In this document: piece by piece, positions 53,285 through 62,280 of the stretch
How positions within the stretch are numbered: the stretch's first letter is position 1
Layout of the letters: the number at the start of each line of letters is the position of its first letter
NCBI GenBank assembly: GCA_046296655.1
Contig: JBKBLE010000007.1
Coordinates: 27,288-91,287, forward strand
Reading direction: 5' to 3'
From: Cloacibacterium sp046296655
Lineage (GTDB): Bacteria > Bacteroidota > Bacteroidia > Flavobacteriales > Weeksellaceae
DNA length: 64,000 nt
Position numbers and translations under genes: made by a program
The notes under the pieces: generated by a model
The model's input: the letters and a program-made list of their open reading frames with translations, nothing else
Database searches by the model: none
Told to the model about the DNA's origin: nothing

Positions 53285-53719
53285 ATTGTTAAGATTAAAT
53301 GGTTGAACATTTTTTTAATACATTAAAGTTACACAAAAAAAAGACAACTCTCCATATGAAAATTGTCAGTTTAAATTGCTAAAAAGTTCATTTTCAGGTT
53401 TTGGCTAAAGCCAACTATCTTACCAAAAATAAAAAAACGGACTAAAGTCCGTTTCTATTGATTAAATAAATATCAAAAATCAGTTCTCTATTAGAAATAT
53501 TTCTAAAACGCAAAGTACATTAATCCTGCATGTTAAAGATTAAGAAAGCAAAGTAAGTGAATCAATTCACTTTTGAATCGTTCGCTTCATCATCCCAATT
53601 CATAGGGACATCTTTGCTCACTAAAAAAGAATTTTATAAAATAAATCTTTGCGTTTTAAAATATAGATGACTGATTTTCTTTATTTTAAAAATTCCATGC
53701 ACAAAAAGCATTAAAAAAG
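53285..53719. other. intergenic region with palindromes
   Basis: 435 bases without a supported gene. Two TAAA-loop palindromes (53401-53414 and 53435-53454) are the only structure; the rest is AT-rich and appears unremarkable. Confidence 0.6.
53401..53454. repeat. two TAAA-loop palindromes
   Basis: TTGGC TAAA GCCAA at 53401-53414 and AAACGGAC TAAA GTCCGTTT at 53435-53454. Same loop type as the hairpin at 37853-37874 and the inner hairpins of the transposase at 60603 and 61082. Confidence 0.7.
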
Positions 53720-53791
53720 TGACCACAGAAGGATTCGAACCCTCACTGACGGAGCCGAAATCCGTAGTTCTATCCATTAAACTATGCGGCC
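53720..53791 (-). tRNA. tRNA-Arg (anticodon UCG)
   Basis: 72 bases fold into a full cloverleaf with 7-bp acceptor stem (two G-U pairs). Anticodon TCG (53756-53758) sits in loop TTTCGGC, reading CGA. T-arm GAGGG TTCGAAT CCTTC. CCA not encoded. Confidence 0.92.
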
Positions 53792-53847
53792 TGTTTTATT
53801 TACGATTTAAAATTTAGATTTTAGATTGCAAAAATAATAGTTTCCCT

Positions 53848-55602
53848 TTAAAAAGCAATCCTTAAACCACCCAAAACTTGTGCTCCAAGAACTTTGTAAC
53901 CTAAATAATGCTCGTATTTTTTGTTCAATAAGTTATTTCCCATTACAAAAACAGTGAAGTTTTTATTGATTTTATAATCAGCATTCAGGTTTACATCTAA
54001 GTAAGAAGGTAAAGATTCTTTGGTTTTTTCTTGAATTGAAAACTCAGGAAATGTAGTCACTACACTGAAAGAATTAGTAGACCTTTCTGACACAAAAATC
54101 CCTTTGAAACCGAGATTTAACTTTCTGTCCAATAATGAATATTTCGCGCCAATTGTGGTTTGAACCACTGGTTTATAATACACCTCATTGAGATGGTCTA
54201 ACTTAAATTGCATAAAGTGAAGTTCTGCATCTAAAACCAAATTTTGCAACGGGAAATATTGTACACTTCCTTTCACTTCGCTCAAGGTTCCGTCATCATA
54301 AATCGCTGAAAAATTGTTAGCAAAATTATAAGCAGAACGATTAAGCGTGTTTACATAGTCAAATAAATCATTCGCTTTGAAAAACTGCGCATTTCTAAGT
54401 TCGCTGAAACCCGCATTTACATCGTATTTAAAGGTTTGGTCTACATCTCCTTTTAAGCCAAGATAGAAGTGGTATTTGGTTTCTGTAGGTTTCAACACAA
54501 CATCTGATACCAAAAACGGATTTTCTTGCAATAAACTCGAATAAGAATTCATTTTTACGCCACCATCTATTCCTGCATAAAATTTATACTGTTCTGTAGC
54601 TTCATACAACACTTCTGCAAAAGGAAACCATCGGAAATTATTGGTTTTAGCTTCTGGCGTGTTTTTATCCGCATTTTTCCCATTGATGAAAGAAAAGTCT
54701 GAACCAATCGCCAAATAGGAATTTCCTTTGTAGAAAGACACTTTCGGAGTTATGGCAAAAAGCAAAAATTGGGATTCGTTTTTGTTCAGCAATTCAAATT
54801 GGGATTTCTGTGTAGCAAGTTTCACGCCTAAATCAGCATTTATTTTTTCTTGATACAGAAATGGCAAATCATATTTAGAAAAGTTGAATTGAGCTTCACC
54901 AGAATTTTCTTTCGCATCGAAATGGTCTGCTAAAATGGACGACTTAAATCTGATGTCATTTATCCAATTGTTTTTGAAAAAATCATAATACCCATTGATT
55001 TTCAATTCATTGTAACTTTGTTTCAAATCTATATCCGCAGCTGGTTTCAAGGCGTAAATTCCATAATAATTGTAGTTATGATTCCCAAAATCTGCGGTGA
55101 TATTGGCTTTTCCTTTTTCTGTATTCGAGGTAATGAACGCTGCCACATTAAAATCACTTTGCTTAGAACTCCAGTCGTATTCTTTTTCTATACCGTTCGT
55201 AGTGATTCCGTGAACGTCTATTCCCACTTCCGTATTTTTGTCTAACTGATGAGAAATATTTCCGTCTGCTAGAAATTTAGAATAATTGCCATAACCAACC
55301 TGAAAATAGTTTCTCTGGTTGTCTGTATTGAATTTCGGGGAAATATCTTCTCCTTCAATCGTAGATGTTTTAAAATCTGAAACCATCGGAACATTGGTAA
55401 TTTTATATTCCACAGGTTCCTGCTCTTTTTCTTTCGGAGGATAATTTTTCTCTGTTTCTACCGAAGTTTTTTTCTTTTCGATTTTCTTCACTTCAGGTTC
55501 ACGTTTTCTGTCGAGAATCAATCTTTCTTCTTTGATTTGAGCCAAAGAAAACTGAGAAATTCCTACTAAAACGAGAGTTACTATTTTTATGTTTTTGTTC
55601 AT
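53848..55602 (-). CDS. outer membrane beta-barrel protein (TonB-receptor-like barrel)
   Basis: 584 residues, signal peptide ending SLAQ. A Lys/Glu/Pro-rich segment (EKNYPPKEKEQEPVEYK) is followed by many amphipathic strands and ends in LGGLRIAF, typical of an outer-membrane barrel. The NKNFTVFVMGNNLLNKKYEHYLGYK ending resembles TonB-dependent receptors, but no plug domain with VxDGxP motif is seen. It lies 155 bases downstream of a large TPR gene, with two TCCTACGGA palindromes in between; the pair likely works together. Confidence 0.85.
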   Translation of the reverse strand: MNKNIKIVTLVLVGISQFSLAQIKEERLILDRKREPEVKKIEKKKTSVETEKNYPPKEKEQEPVEYKITNVPMVSDFKTSTIEGEDISPKFNTDNQRNYFQVGYGNYSKFLADGNISHQLDKNTEVGIDVHGITTNGIEKEYDWSSKQSDFNVAAFITSNTEKGKANITADFGNHNYNYYGIYALKPAADIDLKQSYNELKINGYYDFFKNNWINDIRFKSSILADHFDAKENSGEAQFNFSKYDLPFLYQEKINADLGVKLATQKSQFELLNKNESQFLLFAITPKVSFYKGNSYLAIGSDFSFINGKNADKNTPEAKTNNFRWFPFAEVLYEATEQYKFYAGIDGGVKMNSYSSLLQENPFLVSDVVLKPTETKYHFYLGLKGDVDQTFKYDVNAGFSELRNAQFFKANDLFDYVNTLNRSAYNFANNFSAIYDDGTLSEVKGSVQYFPLQNLVLDAELHFMQFKLDHLNEVYYKPVVQTTIGAKYSLLDRKLNLGFKGIFVSERSTNSFSVVTTFPEFSIQEKTKESLPSYLDVNLNADYKINKNFTVFVMGNNLLNKKYEHYLGYKVLGAQVLGGLRIAF

Positions 55603-55610
55603 TTTTTTTC

Positions 55611-55641
55611 GTGTTACGAGGTTCGTGTTACGTGTTACGAG
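55611..55641. repeat. GTGTTAC direct repeats
   Basis: GTGTTACGAG at 55611-55620, GTGTTAC at 55625-55631 and GTGTTACGAG at 55632-55641; short direct repeats next to the palindrome pair. Confidence 0.6.
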
Positions 55642-55647
55642 AGTTTC

Positions 55648-55711
55648 GCTCCTACGGAGCTTTTTTTAATATTACAAAATGATTTCTACAAACCTTTTGC
55701 TCCTACGGAGC
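55648..55711. repeat. pair of TCCTACGGA palindromes, second location
   Basis: GCTCCTACGGAGC at 55648-55660 and again at 55699-55711 (the latter extended to TTTTGCTCC/GGAGCAAAA), centres 51 bases apart with TTTCTACAAAC between. Same layout as at 20217-20280. Confidence 0.8.
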
Positions 55712-55757
55712 AAAATTTTCGCAAATTCCTTCATCAATCATCAATCATCCAACAAAA

Positions 55758-58712
55758 TTACTTAATCATCGCTTTCACTTCCCTAGCTTCTGAAACGATT
55801 TCTGGGAAATCCTGATAGTTTTCTATGATTTGATCACAAGTATAACTCGCCTGATAATTATCTTTCAAAGCCAAATAATTCCTCGCCATCAACACTAAAG
55901 CTTTTGCGCCCCAAAATTCTTCCGAAGCATAATTATTCGCTAATTTGAAAATAGTTTCATTTGAAGATTTGAAAGCTTTTCCTTTGTTTTGATAAAACGC
56001 TTTTGCGTAAAGTGCTTCTGCTGCTACTTCTGTATTTGCAGATTTTTCTAACGCTGCATAAGCAATTTGTGCATCTTTATCTTTACCTTGATTCATCAAA
56101 CTTCTGGCTTTAATAACCTTCGCTTGTTCTAAAACTGCTGTTGAGTTTTTAGAATTTTTCAAGACTTCATTCGCGTATTTTTCTGCTTGTGAAAAATTCT
56201 TTTCTTCGGCGTAGATTTTCATCAATTCAGTATTGGCGAAGTTTTTAATATTGATATTCGAAGAATTGGTAAGTCCTTCTAAATAAATTTTCGCTTCAGA
56301 AGAATTGTTTTCACTCAATAAAATTTGAGCAATTCTTACTTGAGCATCTTCCTGGTAATCATTTTGGGCATTGGCAATTTCCCCTAAAACCAATTTGGCT
56401 TTCGTAAAATTCTTGGTTTGATAATAACTTTCGCCCAATTCATATTGCGCTTGGTAGAATTTTTCGCCCGTTGGATTTTGGGTTAAAAACTTCTCGTAAT
56501 TCGGGATGGCTTTTGCGTATTCTTTCTTCGCAAACTGCGATTGTGCTAAAGAAAGGTTGATTTCGTCTAAATCTGTTTGAGCAATATTTACGCCCAAGTT
56601 CTTTGCAAAATATTCGTAACCAGAAGCGTCTCCGTTTTTTAGATAAATTGGTTTAGCTGCGGCTACAATTTTTTCTGCATAAGCTGTATTTTTATATTTA
56701 TTACCAAGAGCTTTCAGTTCTGCTAAAGCTTTTTCTGGTTGGTTTAAGTCTTCGTAATTCTGCGCTCTGTAAATTTCTGCATTCGCAACCAAATCTTTAT
56801 CAGCGCTCAATTTTATCACTTGAGAAAACGCATCACTAGAATTTTGAAACTGATCAATCGAAGCATAAGAAGTTCCCAATTCATAATACGCATCATCTTG
56901 ATATTCAGAATTTTTGTAAGTAGAAATCAATTTCTTTAATTCAACAATTTTGGCTTCTGTATCACCTTTGAAACCAATCGCCATTGCTTTTTGGAACTGG
57001 GTGTAATCATTGGCACCTTCTGTTTTATTGTAAATTGCAATCGCTTCACTCAGTTCATTTCCAGCGTAATACGTGTCTGCTAATCGCAATTCTGCATCAG
57101 ATTTAAACTCTGGTTTCGGGTTTTTAAGATATTCTTTGAAATATTCTTTAGCCTTTGCAAAATTTTTAGATTTAAAATGAGCATAACCCAAATCATAGCT
57201 CAATTGTTGTTTTTCTGGAAACTCCTCTACATTTCTGTCGAGTTTTTCAAAACCATAAATTGCAGTGGCGTAATCTCCTTTTTGATAATAAGTTTGCGCC
57301 AACCAATATTGTGCTCTTAGATTGAAGGTTTTGTTGAAATTGTATTTTAAACTTTTCTTGAAATTCTGTTCCGCAGCGTCTAGTTCGCCTTTATTAAAGA
57401 GTTCAGTTCCATACAAAAACAAAACTTCTTGATAGATTTTTTCGGTTTGAGTATCTATTCCAGAGAGTTCTTCAATGGCTTTTATTGTGCCTTTGTAATC
57501 GCCAGAATACAAGTAAGATTTCACCAAAAGTTGCTCTAATTCTTTAGAATAACCATATTTTTCGAGGTAAGATTTAATGGCCAGTTGTGGACTTTCGAAT
57601 GGATTTCCGATGTCGTAATTCAATTTGGCATATTGTTCGTGTGCCAATTTTGATACGTTTTTATCATAAGTCATGTCTTTTGCCGAACGAAACGCCGACA
57701 AAGCTTCTTGCTTCTTCCCTACTTCTAAATATGCATTTCCTAGCTGATAATAAGCATTTTGGGAAAACGCAGAATTAGAATTCACCAACTGATTGTAATA
57801 TGAAATTGCCTCATCAAATTTCTGAAGATTTGCTGCCACAAAACCCATTTCGTACAAATCACTTTCCGAAGGGTTTTGTTGGGTTTCTAAATACGCTTTT
57901 AAATGAGGATCCGCTTCTGCATATTGCTTTTGCATGAAATAACTTTCACCGATAATTTTGTGAACTTCAGCCTTATAATCTGCCGAAATATCTTCGTTCA
58001 ATAAATCATTTCCTTCTACAATGGCTTTTTCATAGTCCTTTTCGTTAAAATACAACTGTACATAATACGGTTTTACCAACTTGGCGTACTTTTCATTATT
58101 TTTGATTTCATCGAAAAACTGAAAAGCCTTATCGTTTTGTTGGTTGGCGTAATATAAATGTCCGAGCATATACGCAATATCACCTTTTTCTTCGGCATTT
58201 TTATACGCTTCTTCCAATGCATCAATCGCACCATTAGAATCACCAGTCATGAATTTGGCATAACCCAATTTCAAGATATACTGTGTGTTTTCTTCTTTAT
58301 CGAGTTGATACTGATTAACTTTCTGTAAAGTTTCCAAAGCTTTAGGAAAATCCTTTTTAGCCAAATAATAATCCGCTAAAGGCAAATTCGCTTGAGCAAA
58401 AAGTGCAGATTTTGGATAATCTTTGATAAAAGCATCTAAACCGTCTTCTGCATGATTCTGAGCTAAAATTACTCCAATAACATTGCTAAAAAAACGTGCA
58501 GTTTCTTTCTTAGAATTTTCTAAATTTTGGTTAAAAAAATACTGTCTAGAAAATTCGTATTGTGAAGCAGCGTAGATTTTATTTTGGTAAAGATTTTCGG
58601 CAAGATTAAAACGATATTGTTCTTTGTCTGCGAAAAATTGTGATTGTTGAGCCATCGAAAGACCAGATAATGAAATGGCCGATAGCAATAAAATTTTATT
58701 TCTTTGATTCAT
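55758..58712 (-). CDS. large tetratricopeptide-repeat protein, exported
   Basis: 984 residues with a signal peptide (ending GLSMAQ) and TPR units almost end to end. Examples are ANLPLADYYLAKKDFPKALETL, SYDLGYAHFKSKNFAKAKEYF and AQYWLAQTYYQKGDYATAIYGFEKL. There is no lipobox and no enzymatic domain. It is probably a periplasmic scaffold that binds partners, most likely the barrel protein encoded next. Function not known. Confidence 0.88.
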   Translation of the reverse strand: MNQRNKILLLSAISLSGLSMAQQSQFFADKEQYRFNLAENLYQNKIYAASQYEFSRQYFFNQNLENSKKETARFFSNVIGVILAQNHAEDGLDAFIKDYPKSALFAQANLPLADYYLAKKDFPKALETLQKVNQYQLDKEENTQYILKLGYAKFMTGDSNGAIDALEEAYKNAEEKGDIAYMLGHLYYANQQNDKAFQFFDEIKNNEKYAKLVKPYYVQLYFNEKDYEKAIVEGNDLLNEDISADYKAEVHKIIGESYFMQKQYAEADPHLKAYLETQQNPSESDLYEMGFVAANLQKFDEAISYYNQLVNSNSAFSQNAYYQLGNAYLEVGKKQEALSAFRSAKDMTYDKNVSKLAHEQYAKLNYDIGNPFESPQLAIKSYLEKYGYSKELEQLLVKSYLYSGDYKGTIKAIEELSGIDTQTEKIYQEVLFLYGTELFNKGELDAAEQNFKKSLKYNFNKTFNLRAQYWLAQTYYQKGDYATAIYGFEKLDRNVEEFPEKQQLSYDLGYAHFKSKNFAKAKEYFKEYLKNPKPEFKSDAELRLADTYYAGNELSEAIAIYNKTEGANDYTQFQKAMAIGFKGDTEAKIVELKKLISTYKNSEYQDDAYYELGTSYASIDQFQNSSDAFSQVIKLSADKDLVANAEIYRAQNYEDLNQPEKALAELKALGNKYKNTAYAEKIVAAAKPIYLKNGDASGYEYFAKNLGVNIAQTDLDEINLSLAQSQFAKKEYAKAIPNYEKFLTQNPTGEKFYQAQYELGESYYQTKNFTKAKLVLGEIANAQNDYQEDAQVRIAQILLSENNSSEAKIYLEGLTNSSNINIKNFANTELMKIYAEEKNFSQAEKYANEVLKNSKNSTAVLEQAKVIKARSLMNQGKDKDAQIAYAALEKSANTEVAAEALYAKAFYQNKGKAFKSSNETIFKLANNYASEEFWGAKALVLMARNYLALKDNYQASYTCDQIIENYQDFPEIVSEAREVKAMIK

Positions 58713-58861
58713 TATTTTTTGATGAATTAGAATTGTAATAATTAGAACGAAAATACAGAAAACTTATTGTAGAAGCAAGTTTTTTAAGGATGAAGATTCA
58801 AATTTTTTATCTAAATAGAGATAAAAAAGACAAATAAATCTACATTTTTCAGATTTTTAAT

Positions 58862-58869
58862 TACATTTG
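58862..58869 (+). promoter_or_regulatory. -7 box for the permease gene
   Basis: TACATTTG, 26 bases before ATG 58896, matches TAnnTTTG. Confidence 0.5.
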
Positions 58870-58895
58870 TTACTTTGTAATTTTAAAAATCAAGA

Positions 58896-60569
58896 ATGAA
58901 TCAACTTTTCAGAAAAAAACATTACACTGGAAAAGAGCATAAATCTGAATTGATTAGAGCTCTCGGTACTTGGGACATTGTATTTTTTGGTTTAGCTGCC
59001 ATCATTGGAGCAGGGAGTTTCAGTAGTTTAGGCGAGGCTATTTTCCGAGGCGGACCTGGTGTCATTTCCCTCTATATTATTTGTGCTATTGCTTGTTCTT
59101 TTACGGCAATGTCTTATGCGGAATTTGCGAGTAGAATTCCTATTGCAGGAAGTGCATATACTTATGCTTATGCCAGTTTCGGTGAATTAATCGCTTGGAT
59201 TATTGGTTGGGCGCTGATTATGGAATATTCCTTTGGAAATATTTATGTCGCTTTTTCTTGGAGTGATTATTTTACGTCTTTTGTAGAAAGATTAGGTTTC
59301 GGAATTCCAGATTATTTGACGACCAGTTATACAGAAGCCAAAAAAGCATTTATGGCAGGTTCACAAAACCAAGAACTGGTAAACGCATGGAAATCTGCTC
59401 CTATCTTTGCTGGAATTAAATTCATCGTAGATATTCCTGCTCTGATTATCAATGCTTTAATCACTTGGTTGGTTTATATCGGGATTAAAGAAAGTAGAAA
59501 TTTCAATAACTTATTGGTTATCTTAAAGTTAGCGGTGATATTTTTAATTATTGCTGTAGGGATTTTTTACATTAATTCTGAAAATTGGGTTCCTACGAAC
59601 AATGAAGGTGTGAAATCTTTTATGCCTAATGGTTTTACAGGAGTAATGAGTGCTGTAGCTGGTGTTTTCTTTGCTTACATCGGTTTTGACGCATTGAGCG
59701 TACTTTCAGAAGAGGCCAAAAATCCTGAAAAAACTTTACCCAAAGGAATGATTATTTCTTTGGTTTTGAGTACCGCAATTTATATTGTTTTGACATTAGT
59801 ATTAACAGGAATTGTAGATTATAGAAAATTTGAAGGAATCGGCGATCCATTGTCTTTTATTTTCGCTCCTCAAAATGCCAATATCCCTTGGATGGAATTT
59901 GTGGTTTCTGTAACCGCTATTGTGGCGATTACTACGGTTTTGTTGGTTTTCCAAATGGGCCAACCAAGAATTTGGATGAGCATGAGTAGAGACGGATTAA
60001 TGCCGAAAAAATTTGCAGAAATTCACCCGAAATATAAAACACCAAGTTTTGCTACCATTATCACGGGGGTTGCTGTTGGCTTACCGATTTTATTCACGGA
60101 TAAAACCTTTATTTTAGATTTTACCAGCATCGGGACTATTTTCGCATTTGTATTGGTAAATGGAGGAATTTTATTGATGCCACAAAAGGAAAAATTAAAA
60201 GGCAGATTCCATTTGCCATATATCAATGCTAAATATATTTTCCCTGTATTATTTATCGGTGGATTAGTAGGTTTCTATTTTTGGCAGCCAGAATTTTTTC
60301 AAAATTTATGGAACATTACAGATGAACATGAAGGTGAATTCAGGCTTTCTATCATCATTTTCTTAATTATTAATTTAGCTTTAGTAGTATTGTCTTATCT
60401 CAAAAACCTTTCTCTAATACCATTATTAGGGTTAACTTCTTGTCTGTATTTATTAACAGGAATGACGCATAATAACTGGTTTTGGTTTGGATTATGGTTT
60501 ATTATAGGATTAGGAATCTATTTCTTCTACGGAAAGAAAAATAGTAAGTTGAATCCTGAGAATATGTAA
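58896..60569 (+). CDS. APC-superfamily amino acid permease
   Basis: Inner membrane amino acid transporter of the cationic amino acid transporter (CAT) type, 557 residues and about 14 predicted helices. The unwound TM1 motif IIGAGSFSSLGEA matches the family GAGIF-like signature; other landmarks are MSYAEFASRIPIAGSAYTYAYASFGE and FFAYIGFDALSVLSEEAKNPEKTLP. Substrate (basic or branched amino acids) cannot be fixed from sequence. Monocistronic; the transposase element follows within six bases. Confidence 0.93.
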   Translation: MNQLFRKKHYTGKEHKSELIRALGTWDIVFFGLAAIIGAGSFSSLGEAIFRGGPGVISLYIICAIACSFTAMSYAEFASRIPIAGSAYTYAYASFGELIAWIIGWALIMEYSFGNIYVAFSWSDYFTSFVERLGFGIPDYLTTSYTEAKKAFMAGSQNQELVNAWKSAPIFAGIKFIVDIPALIINALITWLVYIGIKESRNFNNLLVILKLAVIFLIIAVGIFYINSENWVPTNNEGVKSFMPNGFTGVMSAVAGVFFAYIGFDALSVLSEEAKNPEKTLPKGMIISLVLSTAIYIVLTLVLTGIVDYRKFEGIGDPLSFIFAPQNANIPWMEFVVSVTAIVAITTVLLVFQMGQPRIWMSMSRDGLMPKKFAEIHPKYKTPSFATIITGVAVGLPILFTDKTFILDFTSIGTIFAFVLVNGGILLMPQKEKLKGRFHLPYINAKYIFPVLFIGGLVGFYFWQPEFFQNLWNITDEHEGEFRLSIIIFLIINLALVVLSYLKNLSLIPLLGLTSCLYLLTGMTHNNWFWFGLWFIIGLGIYFFYGKKNSKLNPENM

Positions 60570-60574
60570 TTTTT

Positions 60575-61127
60575 GAGCCACGAAGTGGCGAAAAGAAATA
60601 CAATAGGATTTTAATCCTATGAAATATGGCACAATCATTAGCAAAAAATTACATTCACATTGTATTTAGTACAAAGAATAGAAAACCATTGATCAGTCCA
60701 TCAATAGAAAATAAATTATATGCATACATTGGTGGAATTTGCAGAGAATTAGAATGCAATCCTGTAGCAATTGGTGGACATAATGATCACATTCATATTT
60801 TATGTCTTTTATCTAGAAAAATTGCATTATTCAATTTAGTTGAACATGTAAAAGCCCGTTCTTCAAAATGGATAAAAACGCAAGGAGAAGAATTTAGTAA
60901 TTTTTATTGGCAAGATGGTTATGGCGCATTTTCTGTGAGCGAAACCCATACAGAAAAGCTTATTGATTATATTAAATTTCAGAAAAAGCATCATCAACAG
61001 AAAAATTTTGAAAATGAAATTTTAGAAATTTTAAGAAAGAATAAAGTAGATTATGATGAGAAATATTTATTTGATTAAAAAATAGGATTAAAATCCTATC
61101 TTACTTCTCATCGCCACTTCGTGGCTC
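60575..61127 (+). mobile_element. IS200-like/RAYT-type element with mirror-image palindromic ends
   Basis: The left end starts GAGCCACGAAGTGGCGA (60575-60591) and the right end is its exact complement TCGCCACTTCGTGGCTC (61111-61127). Inside each is a second palindrome, ATAGGATTTTAATCCTAT (60603-60620) and ATAGGATTAAAATCCTAT (61082-61099). Total 553 bases with one gene. Subterminal hairpins around a single HUH transposase are the layout of IS200/IS605 and RAYT units. Confidence 0.8.
60626..61078 (+). CDS. IS200-like (Y1) transposase
   Basis: 150-residue HUH transposase. The opening SLAKNYIHIVFSTKNRKPLI is typical of TnpA REP-like/IS200 proteins. The HUH pair is HIH in GGHNDHIHILCLL, and the catalytic Tyr is in LIDYIKFQKKHHQQK near residue 118. 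Length is normal, so the gene may be active. Start ATG 60626. Confidence 0.92.
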   Translation: MAQSLAKNYIHIVFSTKNRKPLISPSIENKLYAYIGGICRELECNPVAIGGHNDHIHILCLLSRKIALFNLVEHVKARSSKWIKTQGEEFSNFYWQDGYGAFSVSETHTEKLIDYIKFQKKHHQQKNFENEILEILRKNKVDYDEKYLFD

Positions 61128-61137
61128 TGCAAAACAA

Positions 61138-61164
61138 AAAATCCCGAGAATTTCTCGGGATTTT
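61138..61164. terminator. bidirectional terminator next to band-7 gene
   Basis: AAAATCCCGAG / CTCGGGATTTT around AATTT; T-runs on both strands. Stops the - strand band-7 gene and the + strand transposase. Confidence 0.85.
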
Positions 61165-61170
61165 TTTATC

Positions 61171-62103
61171 TTAATGATTATGTTGTTTTGGTGGAGGTGG
61201 CATTTTACCTTGATCTGCTTGTTCTAATTTATTAGCCGCAGTCATGGCTACCATCATATCGTTAAGCATATTGCTTGCAGCAATAGGAGAATTAGGCAAT
61301 AAAACCAAGTTACTTCTATTGTTTGCACCTACAGAATGTAGCGTATCATAATGCTGTGTCACTACTATTAACGCAGATGCTTCTTGAGAACCGATATTCA
61401 CATTATTCAGCATTCTTACAGATTCTTCTAAACCTTTAGCAATTTCTCTACGTTGGTCTGCAATACCTTGACCTTGTAATTTTTTAGATTCAGCTTCTGC
61501 TTTTGCTACGGCTACAATTCTGATTCTTTGTGCTTCAGATTCATATTCTGCAGCTGTTTTTTCACGTTCAGCAGCATTAATTCTGTTCATGGCGTGTTTC
61601 ACTTGTTCATCTGGGTCAATGTCTGTCACCAATGCTTTAATAATGTCATAACCATAAGATTGCATTGCTTCTTGCAACTCACCTTTCACTGCATTTGCAA
61701 TGTCATCTTTTTTCACGAAAACATCGTCTAATTTCAGTTTAGGAACTTCGGCTCTTACTACGTCAAAAACATAAGATGTAATTTGATCTTGAGGATTTTC
61801 TAAACGATAATACGCATCACCAACTTGATTTCTAATCACTTGATACTGCACAGAAACTTTCATTTTAAGGAAAACATTATCCAAAGTTTTGGTGTCAATC
61901 ATTACATCTAACTGCTGAATTCTAAGATTCATTCTTTTTGCAATTTGATCTACAAAAGGAATTTTAAGATGAAGACCAGATTGTCTTACCGATTGAAATT
62001 TACCAAAACGCTCTACAATTGCCGCTGTTTCTTGTTTTACAGTGAAAAAAGAAGCGAATAAAATAACGAGTCCCAAAAAGACTAAAACGCCTAATACTTC
62101 CAT
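61171..62103 (-). CDS. SPFH/band 7 (stomatin-like) membrane protein
   Basis: 310 residues. One N-terminal membrane helix (VLVFLGLVILFASFFTV), then the SPFH domain with TAAIVERFGKF, TLDNVFLKMKVSVQYQV and RAEVPKLKLDDVFVKKDDIANAV, followed by a long Ala/Glu coiled coil (INAAEREKTAAEYESEAQRIRIVAVAKAEAESKKL; core EKTAAEYESEAQR). No NfeD partner in the window. Likely membrane-microdomain scaffolding or protease regulation. Confidence 0.94.
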   Translation of the reverse strand: MEVLGVLVFLGLVILFASFFTVKQETAAIVERFGKFQSVRQSGLHLKIPFVDQIAKRMNLRIQQLDVMIDTKTLDNVFLKMKVSVQYQVIRNQVGDAYYRLENPQDQITSYVFDVVRAEVPKLKLDDVFVKKDDIANAVKGELQEAMQSYGYDIIKALVTDIDPDEQVKHAMNRINAAEREKTAAEYESEAQRIRIVAVAKAEAESKKLQGQGIADQRREIAKGLEESVRMLNNVNIGSQEASALIVVTQHYDTLHSVGANNRSNLVLLPNSPIAASNMLNDMMVAMTAANKLEQADQGKMPPPPKQHNH

Positions 62104-62169
62104 AGTTTATTGTTTTTAAAAATTTTCTAATAAGTCTTGAAATGTTCTTTAAAGTTACGAAATTTTTCT

Positions 62170-62274
62170 AAACTCGTGAAATTGTAAAGTCGTGAAATCG
62201 TGAAGTTGCTGATTTGTAAAACTTGGAGAATTCATTATTAACAATTCTTTCCTGGCTCTTTTTAATTGGCTCTT
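62170..62274. repeat. third copy of the CTTCACGACTTTAC/TTGGCTCTT repeat block
   Basis: GTGAAATTGTAAAGTCGTGA near 62175-62195 and GTGAAGTTG downstream are the complement of the 21201-21243 block; TGGCTCTT at 62253-62260 and TTTTTAATTGGCTCTT at 62259-62274 match the 21255-21270 end. Confidence 0.6.
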
Positions 62275-62280
62275 ACAAAA

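Noticed and set aside
53848..55602. Complete TonB-dependent receptor
   Set aside because: No plug domain motifs between the signal peptide and the barrel; only the barrel end resembles such receptors.
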